Shown here piece by piece: positions 25,785 through 33,114 of a DNA stretch of 64,000 nt. Where the stretch lies: the NCBI GenBank assembly GCA_030639495.1, contig DAOWCP010000002.1:10156-74155 (forward strand), given 5' to 3'. The notes under the pieces were generated by a model. It had not been told where the DNA came from. It saw nothing but the letters and a program-made list of their open reading frames with translations, and did not search any database. The stretch is from JAGLTN01 sp023135255. Its GTDB lineage: Bacteria; Planctomycetota; Phycisphaerae; Sedimentisphaerales; Anaerobacaceae. The position numbers were made by a program, and so were the translations under genes. Each line of letters starts with the position of its first letter. Position 1 is the first letter of the stretch.

Positions 25785-28220
25785 ATGAAAACACAGAGTA
25801 AAATCACAAAACGTTTATTGGTTGCGGTATTTTTTATATTAATCGGCTTTTGTAAAGTTTCAGATGCCGCCGACTGGCCTAACTGGCGGGGTCCGAATTA
25901 TGACGGCATATCTGTAGAAAAGGATTGGGATCCTTTAAAGATCAAAGACGGTATGAAACCTTTGTGGAAGGCTTCGATTGGGATTGGTTTTTCAACAATT
26001 TCGGTAAGTGATGGTCGGGCTTATACAATGGGCAACACCGGCGTCAAGGGTGAGGATAAAAGCAAACACAATGACATTACTTTCTGCTTTGACGCTGAGA
26101 CCGGCAAAGAGATGTGGAGGCACACTTATCCTCAGCAGCTGGATCCAAAGTATTACGAGGGAGGCTCATTAGCTACTCCCACAGTTAGCGGCGGCAAAGT
26201 TTATACTATTAGTAAGGATGGAAAGACCTTTTGCCTTGATGCGAAAACCGGCAAGGTGATATGGCAAAAGAATCTGTTGGATGAATTGGGAATCAAGCGT
26301 ACCACATGGGGGCATTCTGGTTCGCCGGTAGTTATCGACAATATGGTTATTTATAGCGCGGGCAGGATGGGGGTTGCTCTTAGTAAAGACAACGGTAGTT
26401 TGATCTGGGAAGGCAGCAAGGAGCGAGGCGGATACGCAACGGCGGTGCCTTTCATGATGGGTAATCAAAAATGTATCGCACTGTTTGGATTCGAAGATAT
26501 TATTGGATTAGTTGCGGCAACGGGAAAGGAGTTGTGGAGATTTCCCTGGAAGACAAAACATGATGTCAATGCCGCCGACCCGATTATTGTCGGCAGTAAG
26601 ATATTTATATCCTCTGGATACGGTACCGGATGCGCGCTGTTGAAAATCGAAAATGAAAATGTCACCGAATTATGGCGCAATAAAAACATGCGTAGTAAAA
26701 TGAATGGTTCTGTTTTTTGGAAAGGCCATATTTACGGCGTTGATGAAGGGGGCGATTTGAGATGTCTGGATATTAAAACAGGTGAGATTGCATGGAGTGA
26801 GAAGGGATTTGGTCAGGGTAGTATTACGATTGCCGACGATAAACTCATCGTTCTGGGTGAAAAGGGTAATTTAGTTATCGCTGAACCCACACCTGACGGC
26901 TATAAGGTTATTTCCCAAGCGAAAATACTTTCGCCCAGATGTTGGAGCGTTCCGGTTCTGGCAAATGGTAGGCTTTATGCCCGTAATGCTGCAGGTGATA
27001 TGGTTTGTTTAGACGTCAGCAAAAAGGCGGCTAAGGCAATTTCGACAGGGAAAAACTGGGCTCAGTGGCGTGGGCCAAACCGTGACGGTAAATCAACTGA
27101 GACAGGACTTTTGAAGGAATGGCCTGAGGGTGGACCAGAACTTTTGTGGTCAGTAGAGGGGTTGGGCGAAGGGTTCTCAACGGTTTCTATTGCAGATGGT
27201 GTTGTTTATACAACGGGAATAATAGATAAGCAGGGAGTACTTTTCGCCTTAGACCTCCAGGGTAAATTAAAGTGGAAGAAAATATATGGTCCTGAATGGA
27301 CAGGGTCGCATTCGGGTACGCGTAGTACGCCAACGGTTGATGGTGACAGGATATATGTTTTCAGCGGCCAGGCCGCTTTGTACTGTCTTGATGCAAAAAC
27401 AGGAGTCGCCAAATGGTCCGTAGATACTCTGGATAAGTTTGGCGGAAAGCTCTTGCGATGGGGTGTGGCGGAATCGGTGTTAATTGACGGCAATAAAGTG
27501 ATCTGTTCACCCGGCGGAGAAGATGCCAGTGTAGTTGCTCTGAATAAAATAACAGGGGAAACAATCTGGACAACTAAAGGCTTAAGCGAAAAAAGTGGTT
27601 TTTGTTCGCCGATCCTTGTTGAGCGTGGCGGGAAAAGGCTTATCGTAACAATGCTGGCTAAATCTGTGGTTGGTATTGATATCGAGACAGGAAAACTCGT
27701 TTGGAGCACACCTGCGAAAACTTCTGTGCGAAGAGGTAGAGGCAGTAATCCCATTACTCCTTTATATCTTGATGGTGAAATCTACACCACCAGCGGATAC
27801 GGCAAAGGCGGCGCAATGTTTGAACTTTCAGCCGACGGCTCAGGTGTTACCACTAAATGGAGTGATAAAATTCTTGATGTCCATCATGGCGGTGTTGTGG
27901 TTGTCGATGAGTACATTTACGGGTCAAGACACAATGGCAACTGGGTGTGTCTGGATTGGAACAGCGGCGAGGTGAAATATGAAAACGACAAAAAGGGTAA
28001 GGGCTCAATAACTACAGCCGAAGGTATGTTGTATTGCTATGATGAAAAAAAAGGCACGGTCAAGCTGGTGAAGGCGACTCCTGAAAAATTTGATATTGTC
28101 AGCTCTTTTAAGGTTCCAATGGGAACAGATGAATATTGGGCACATCCGGTGATTTGTGACGGAAAATTGTATATCCGCCATGGTGAAGCTTTGATGGCTT
28201 ATGATATAAAAGCAAAATAA
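25785..28220 (+). CDS. Secreted double PQQ-like beta-propeller protein
   Basis: 811 residues from ATG 25785, chosen over an upstream TTG because AAGGA lies 8 nt before it and a clean signal peptide follows (LLVAVFFILIGFCKVSDA). The mature protein is an internal duplication: the first propeller begins at WPNWRGPNYDGIS and the second at WAQWRGPNRDGKSTE near residue 425. Both carry PQQ-like blades (for example TVSGGKVYTISKDGKTFCLD and ADGVVYTTG). No dehydrogenase active site is recognised. It lies 16 nt before the ferredoxin gene and so bridges the envelope module and the isoprenoid module. Confidence 0.88.
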   Translation: MKTQSKITKRLLVAVFFILIGFCKVSDAADWPNWRGPNYDGISVEKDWDPLKIKDGMKPLWKASIGIGFSTISVSDGRAYTMGNTGVKGEDKSKHNDITFCFDAETGKEMWRHTYPQQLDPKYYEGGSLATPTVSGGKVYTISKDGKTFCLDAKTGKVIWQKNLLDELGIKRTTWGHSGSPVVIDNMVIYSAGRMGVALSKDNGSLIWEGSKERGGYATAVPFMMGNQKCIALFGFEDIIGLVAATGKELWRFPWKTKHDVNAADPIIVGSKIFISSGYGTGCALLKIENENVTELWRNKNMRSKMNGSVFWKGHIYGVDEGGDLRCLDIKTGEIAWSEKGFGQGSITIADDKLIVLGEKGNLVIAEPTPDGYKVISQAKILSPRCWSVPVLANGRLYARNAAGDMVCLDVSKKAAKAISTGKNWAQWRGPNRDGKSTETGLLKEWPEGGPELLWSVEGLGEGFSTVSIADGVVYTTGIIDKQGVLFALDLQGKLKWKKIYGPEWTGSHSGTRSTPTVDGDRIYVFSGQAALYCLDAKTGVAKWSVDTLDKFGGKLLRWGVAESVLIDGNKVICSPGGEDASVVALNKITGETIWTTKGLSEKSGFCSPILVERGGKRLIVTMLAKSVVGIDIETGKLVWSTPAKTSVRRGRGSNPITPLYLDGEIYTTSGYGKGGAMFELSADGSGVTTKWSDKILDVHHGGVVVVDEYIYGSRHNGNWVCLDWNSGEVKYENDKKGKGSITTAEGMLYCYDEKKGTVKLVKATPEKFDIVSSFKVPMGTDEYWAHPVICDGKLYIRHGEALMAYDIKAK

Positions 28221-28236
28221 ATTGAAAAGGCTGAAA

Positions 28237-29049
28237 ATGCTTCTTTTTTGTAATTGCGGTTATTCAGACATAATTGACTCCGAGCTGAAAGATCATATAC
28301 TAAATAAGCTGGTAACCACAAAGCTTGATTTCGAAGTGGTACAGGATTTATGTGGACTATCGGCGAAAAAAGACACTAAGCTTAAATCCTGGAGACAGGC
28401 TGAGTCACTAACAATTGTCGCTTGTTACCGGCGGACGTTAAAATGGCTCTTTAACTATGCAGACGCTGCGCTGGATCCTGAAAAAACCCAATTTCTCAAC
28501 ATGAGGACAAGTTCTGCTGAGGAAATTCTCTCATCCTTATTTAACGAAGAAACTCCTTTCGGGGATAAGCAGGAAATTCAACTTGAAGAAAAAGGAGACT
28601 GGATACCATGGTTTCCGGTAATTGACTACGACCGATGTGAAAATTGCAAACAGTGCCTCAACTTTTGTCTTTTTGGTGTTTACGAACTTTCTCAAGACGA
28701 GCAGGTTCAGGTAACCAATCCTACCGGCTGTAAGACAAACTGTCCAGCTTGCGCAAGACTTTGCCCTTGTAATGCTATTATATTTCCAAAATACGATGAC
28801 AGTCCGATCAATGGCGATGAGGTTGGTGACAGCAAAAAAACAGATATGAATCCTGATGAAATTTACGAAATACTTAAACGGCGAAGCAAAACTAAAAAAC
28901 GATTTGAAAAAGACAGAGCGGACCAGCAGGAAATAGATTTAACAAAACTAAAAGATCAACTGGGAATTCCTTCGGAGGTTTTAGAATCTCTAAGGCCGGC
29001 AGAAGTGACTAAGTTGCAAAAAAAGTCGGAGAAGAAGAACCGTGAGTAA
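28237..29049 (+). CDS. HdrA/MvhD-like ferredoxin-domain protein
   Basis: About 270 residues from ATG 28237 (AAAGG 6 nt upstream); a TTG at 28222 is also possible. The N-terminal half (LLFCNCGYSD ... VVQDLCG ... VACYRRTLK) resembles the N-terminal module of HdrA-type heterodisulfide reductases, with its Cys and 'C-x-R-R' positions. The middle has ferredoxin motifs CENCKQCLNFC (about 130) and C-x3-C-PACARLCP (about 165). The C-terminal third is charged and probably extended (KRRSKTKKRFEKDRADQQ). It is soluble, with no signal peptide. It overlaps the radical SAM gene by 8 nt, so it is a plausible electron donor to that enzyme or to the DUF116 part of the next one. Confidence 0.75.
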   Translation: MLLFCNCGYSDIIDSELKDHILNKLVTTKLDFEVVQDLCGLSAKKDTKLKSWRQAESLTIVACYRRTLKWLFNYADAALDPEKTQFLNMRTSSAEEILSSLFNEETPFGDKQEIQLEEKGDWIPWFPVIDYDRCENCKQCLNFCLFGVYELSQDEQVQVTNPTGCKTNCPACARLCPCNAIIFPKYDDSPINGDEVGDSKKTDMNPDEIYEILKRRSKTKKRFEKDRADQQEIDLTKLKDQLGIPSEVLESLRPAEVTKLQKKSEKKNRE

Positions 29050-30562
29050 ACAACGACTGAGGCCATTAGTAGTTCTTGTCGCCGACAGGACGCTTAGTGC
29101 TGACTATAAAATATTGTTTGAAGGCATCTTTGCCACTATGCAGACTACGCATGTCCCCGAAGTCGCGATGAGATACTTTGTTTCGCCGCGAGTTGCTGTA
29201 GATAGTGACGGGCGGGCAAGGACAGCACCTCTGGGATTGCGCCGAGTTGAATCTGCGCTTCTTGAATATACTGACTTGAAGGCTGAAGATATTGTTTGTA
29301 CGACTCCTGAAGCTTTGCCGGGAGTGTTGGGGCCTTGGGTAAAAATAGTTGGTTTCAGTTCCAGCGATCCTTTGGGAAAGGGGATGAGCAATACTACGAC
29401 GGATAATTTCTGGCCTGGTGAGCTTTATACGAGGTACTGGACGCGGAATACGCTTGAGAAGATTCTTGATGCCAAGAGAAAGCATCACTTTAAAGTAGTT
29501 GCAGGTGGTGCGGGTGCATGGCAGCTTGCTCGTTATGATGATAAGGTTGCGAATGAGTGTATTGATGTGATTTTTGAGGGTTATTTTGAGGAACTTGGCC
29601 CTGGGCTTTTTACGGACATCTTAAACGATAAAACCGTGGAGACACATATCTGTGAAAAAGGCTCATCGGTTGAAAAAGTCAGGCCTATAAAACGTGCTTC
29701 GATGCTTGGTATTATAGAGCTTTCCAGGGGTTGCGGGAGAGGGTGTAAGTTCTGTACGATGGCTAGTAAGAAAATGGAGCATCTACCGGCGAGTACGATT
29801 TTGGCTGATTTGGAGACGAATGTTTCTAATGGTGTCACTTCGGTTGTTAGCGGCAGTGAGGATTTTTTCAGGTATGGCGCGAAAGGGTTAAAGCCTGAGT
29901 TTGATAAGCTGCAAAAACTCCTTGAGCAGATGCGGGAAATTGAAAATCTTTCTTTTATGCAGATAGATCATGCCAATATTACAAGCGTGATGCAGATGAC
30001 AGATGAGCAATTGATCGAAACCAGAAGGCTTCTTTCGTGGAACAAGAAAACTGATTTCCTGTGGGTTAATATGGGCGTTGAAAGTGCTAATGGGCATTTG
30101 GTTTTTGCTAACTGTCCGGGTAAGATATCGCCATTTGAAGCGGGTGATTGGGAAGATCTGGTACGTCAGACGGCTGAGCGTATGAAGAGGACGGGGTTCT
30201 TTTCTGTGTTTAGTTTGATTTTGGGCCTGCCTGGTGAGACTGCTGATGATGTCCAGCGAACTCTTAAGCTTGCTAAGTATCTTGGGACGCAAAATGCGGT
30301 GATCTTCCCGGTTTTTTATGAGCCTTTGAGTGAAGACCAGAAGCCTTTTAAGATTGATGATATGCGGCTCGATCATCTTGAGTTGTATAGCACGTGTTAT
30401 GAGATTAATTTCAAAATGGTTCCACGGCTGTATTGGGACAATCAGCGAGCGGGTGGTGTGCCTTGGATTAAACGAGCAGCTATACGCGTCCTGGGCAAAA
30501 CGGAAGTTGCAGCATGGAGAAAAAGTTTCAGGAAAATTAGAAAGCAACTTCAAAGCAGCTAA
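29042..30562 (+). CDS. B12-binding-domain-type radical SAM protein
   Basis: 506 residues with a GTG start overlapping the ferredoxin gene. The N-terminal 190 residues form the Rossmann-like domain seen in B12-type radical SAM proteins (VVLVADRTLSADY, FVSPRV, GFSSSDPLG, VVAGGAGAWQ), but I see no D-x-H-x-x-G cobalamin ligand motif. The SAM-cluster motif is C231-G-R-G-C235-K-F-C238, in SRGCGRGCKFCTM. Further support comes from NMGVESANG and SLILGLPGETADDV, typical barrel strands. The reaction is unknown. Its place before prenyl synthase and cyclase genes suggests C-methylation or another radical modification of an isoprenoid, by analogy with HpnP and HpnR. Confidence 0.87.
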   Translation: MSKQRLRPLVVLVADRTLSADYKILFEGIFATMQTTHVPEVAMRYFVSPRVAVDSDGRARTAPLGLRRVESALLEYTDLKAEDIVCTTPEALPGVLGPWVKIVGFSSSDPLGKGMSNTTTDNFWPGELYTRYWTRNTLEKILDAKRKHHFKVVAGGAGAWQLARYDDKVANECIDVIFEGYFEELGPGLFTDILNDKTVETHICEKGSSVEKVRPIKRASMLGIIELSRGCGRGCKFCTMASKKMEHLPASTILADLETNVSNGVTSVVSGSEDFFRYGAKGLKPEFDKLQKLLEQMREIENLSFMQIDHANITSVMQMTDEQLIETRRLLSWNKKTDFLWVNMGVESANGHLVFANCPGKISPFEAGDWEDLVRQTAERMKRTGFFSVFSLILGLPGETADDVQRTLKLAKYLGTQNAVIFPVFYEPLSEDQKPFKIDDMRLDHLELYSTCYEINFKMVPRLYWDNQRAGGVPWIKRAAIRVLGKTEVAAWRKSFRKIRKQLQSS

Positions 30563-30581
30563 GCTGTTGGAAAAATTAAAA

Positions 30582-32255
30582 ATGTCTAACGATAGTAAAA
30601 ATAAAACTGAATTAAAGCCAGGGCAGGAAAAAGTGCCGCAATCAAAAGATATGCGGGATAAGCTTGTCGGCTTTGCCGGGGAATATGTTCGCGAACATAA
30701 ACTTATTGCTCCTTTGCCGTTAGGGCAATTGCAAAAGCATTGTTTGGCGATAATTAAAGAGCGGGGCGTAAGTGAGTCTTATATTGATTTTCTTGCGGTT
30801 GTTGTGAATAATCAGTTGTGGCGTGAAGCTGTAGCAGCCACTCCTTACGAGAAACGGCTGCTTTTACTACCAAAATGTTTGCGTGACAATGAAAATTGCC
30901 CGGCAGAGTTTGATCAGTTGGGTCTGGCTTGTGAAAATTGTGGTCGCTGCGTGATTGGCGATATAAAATCACAGGCTGAAGAGCTCGGGCTTATGGTTCT
31001 GGTTGCTGAGGGTTCACCTATCGTAATGTCACTTATACAGACGGGCAAGATCGAAGCGGTTATCGGGGTTAGCTGTCTTAGTGTGCTTGAAAAGACGTTC
31101 CCTTATATTGAAGCTGGGGCTGTGCCGTCTCTGGCAATCCCACTATTATACGATGGTTGTGTCAATACCAACGTAGATGTCGATTGGGTGCTCGATGCTA
31201 TTTATGAAAAAAGCAATGACGGTAAAAGTCGGCTTGACTTGCGGGATTTACGTGACAAAGTAAACAGTTTGTTTGAAGAGGATTCTTTGAAAGCATTTTT
31301 GGCAATAGGTGACAGTCAAACTGAAGCCTTGGCGTTGCGGTTTCTTTTAGGTGATGGTAAAAGATGGCGTCCCTTGCTGGTTGCGTATGCACACAAGGCG
31401 ATCGCATTTGAAACTGATAACGACCTTTGCAAAGACCTTTGTAAAACTGCAATTGCTGTAGAATGTTTCCATAAGGCCTCTTTGATACATGATGACATAG
31501 AAGACGGAGACCTTTTGAGATATGGCAAAAGGACGATGCATGCTGAATTTGGGATTCCAATTGCGCTGAATGTTGGTGATTTTTTGCTTGGAGAAGGTTA
31601 CCGTCTTCTGGCGGAACTTGAACTGTCACAAGACATAAAAGTAGAAATGTTAAATGTCTCAGCCCAAGGACACAGGGAGCTTTGCCTTGGACAGGGCAAG
31701 GAGCTTGAATGGGTTAGAAGCCCAAAGCCTTTGTCAATTGCCAAGGTGATCGACATCTTCCAGAAAAAAACTTCTCCTGCGTTTGAAGTAGCCTTAAAAC
31801 TGGGCATGTTATCAACGGGCAAAAAAACGGGGTTAGATGCACTTATAAAAAAATACTCAAATGCCCTTGGGATTGCTTACCAGATTAAAGACGACATAAA
31901 CGATTTTGATTCGAACACAGATTTTGATGATATTACCAGGAGTCGACCTTGTGTATTGCTGGCGATTGCCTGGGAAAAAGCTCAAACCCAGGATAGGCAA
32001 CTACTTGAGTCGCTTTGGCAAAACCAGCAGCAATCTGACGCTTTGAGAGAATCGGTTGCAGAAATGGTTGCCAGGCTGAGAATTAAAACAATTGCGATGA
32101 AACTGATGGAGACTTATAAAGACAAGGCAATCTCTTCTCTTGAGTCTATGGAAGATATCTCCTTTAAAGGTTTGCTGAGGAGAATCGTTAGTAAAATATT
32201 CAATGAAATCGATATTATGGGTTGCTGCGATGACTATAAGACTGGAAATGATTGA
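30582..32255 (+). CDS. DUF116 - polyprenyl synthase fusion protein
   Basis: 557 residues from ATG 30582; the frame is open further upstream but there overlaps the radical SAM gene. Residues 30-215 match DUF116: LLLLPKCLR, a C-P-A motif, LACENCGRC, LVAEGSPIVM, VIGVSCLSVLE. Its clustered cysteines suggest a metal or Fe-S site. Residues 245-557 are an all-helical trans-prenyl diphosphate synthase with the first aspartate motif D304-D-I-E-D308 (in HDDIEDGD), the GDFLLGEGY helix and the second motif D437-D-I-N-D441 (in YQIKDDINDF). The synthase should condense IPP onto an allylic diphosphate; the chain length cannot be told. I know of no characterised enzyme with this fusion. Confidence 0.88.
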   Translation: MSNDSKNKTELKPGQEKVPQSKDMRDKLVGFAGEYVREHKLIAPLPLGQLQKHCLAIIKERGVSESYIDFLAVVVNNQLWREAVAATPYEKRLLLLPKCLRDNENCPAEFDQLGLACENCGRCVIGDIKSQAEELGLMVLVAEGSPIVMSLIQTGKIEAVIGVSCLSVLEKTFPYIEAGAVPSLAIPLLYDGCVNTNVDVDWVLDAIYEKSNDGKSRLDLRDLRDKVNSLFEEDSLKAFLAIGDSQTEALALRFLLGDGKRWRPLLVAYAHKAIAFETDNDLCKDLCKTAIAVECFHKASLIHDDIEDGDLLRYGKRTMHAEFGIPIALNVGDFLLGEGYRLLAELELSQDIKVEMLNVSAQGHRELCLGQGKELEWVRSPKPLSIAKVIDIFQKKTSPAFEVALKLGMLSTGKKTGLDALIKKYSNALGIAYQIKDDINDFDSNTDFDDITRSRPCVLLAIAWEKAQTQDRQLLESLWQNQQQSDALRESVAEMVARLRIKTIAMKLMETYKDKAISSLESMEDISFKGLLRRIVSKIFNEIDIMGCCDDYKTGND

Positions 32256-33114
32256 GGCTGTTAGTCGTTCGAAGGCGGTGATGGGTGATTCGGTTTCTTC
32301 GGTCGTTAACTTTCTAACAGCAAGCATTAATCCTGATGGCGGTTTTAAAGGACGCGACAAGCAAAGCGATTTATACTATACCGTTTTCGGGCTTGAAGCT
32401 TTGCTCGCCTTAGGTGGAACTTTTCCGCGAAATAAAATCTTTAATTTTGTTCAAGGATTTATTGATAAGGACACGGTAGATTTGGTTCATTTAGCAGCAG
32501 CTATACGTTGTTGTGTGAATCTTTCGGAAGGTGATATTGAAAAAAGCCTTCGCGAAAAGTTCATAAAAGACCTTGAGCGGTTTCGCAGTAAAGATGGTGG
32601 ATTTGCTAATGAAATGGGCGTTGAACATGGTACAGCTTATGGTTGCTTTTTTGCATTGATTGCTTACCAGGACTTACAGACAGATATGCCGGCTCATACC
32701 AAGGTAGCGCAATGCATTGGGGCCTTAGCGATTCCTGATGGTGGGTTTACTAACAATGCCAAAATCAAAACTGCCTCGACTAACGCAACTGCAGCGGCTA
32801 TGATAGTCCTAAACCATCTGCATCAATCATCGGATAAAAAAAACGCAGACTGGCTATTTAATCAATGTACTTCAGATGGTGGCTTTGTCGCAATGCCGAT
32901 GGCTCCGATACCTGATTTGCTTTCAACTGCTACTGCTCTGCATGGGTTGGCCGTTACAGGGTTTGAAATTGATACCATCAAGGAGAGGTGTTTGGATTTT
33001 GTTGACAGCCTCTGGTGCGGCAAAGGTGGTTTTTACGGCAATTGGACGGATGATATTGTTGATTGTGAATACACCTATTATGGCTTACTGGCTTTGGGGC
33101 ATCTTGGGAAATGA
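32230..33114 (+). CDS. Protein prenyltransferase beta-like / terpene-cyclase-like alpha-alpha barrel
   Basis: About 294 residues. The start is uncertain: ATG 32203, 32230 and 32248 are in frame, all overlapping the previous gene. It is built of repeats with the prenyltransferase/squalene oxidase pattern (PDGGFKGRDKQSDLYYTVFG, KDGGFANEMGVEHGTAYG, SDGGFVAMPMAPIPDLLST, CGKGGFYGNWTDDIVDCEY). In protein farnesyl- and geranylgeranyl-transferase beta subunits the zinc is held by Asp and Cys of D-x-C and a His of x-x-H-T. Here the Asp remains but the Cys position reads Leu and the His position reads Tyr (D-C-E-Y-T), so zinc-dependent protein prenylation is unlikely. No signal peptide. A cyclase or partner role next to the cyclase-like gene is inferred. 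Confidence 0.8.
   Translation: MTIRLEMIEAVSRSKAVMGDSVSSVVNFLTASINPDGGFKGRDKQSDLYYTVFGLEALLALGGTFPRNKIFNFVQGFIDKDTVDLVHLAAAIRCCVNLSEGDIEKSLREKFIKDLERFRSKDGGFANEMGVEHGTAYGCFFALIAYQDLQTDMPAHTKVAQCIGALAIPDGGFTNNAKIKTASTNATAAAMIVLNHLHQSSDKKNADWLFNQCTSDGGFVAMPMAPIPDLLSTATALHGLAVTGFEIDTIKERCLDFVDSLWCGKGGFYGNWTDDIVDCEYTYYGLLALGHLGK

Noticed and set aside
9279..28220. PQQ-dependent dehydrogenases
   Set aside because: The proteins have the PQQ-like propeller repeat, but I see no catalytic Asp/Ca site, no signature disulfide and no pqq synthesis genes.
29888..30553. Minus-strand 221-residue frame inside the radical SAM gene
   Set aside because: It overlaps a gene with clear family motifs and looks like a shadow frame.
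30330..30581. N-terminal extension of the DUF116-prenyl synthase fusion
   Set aside because: The open frame extends over the end of the radical SAM gene but encodes nothing DUF116-like there; ATG 30582 fits the spacing better.
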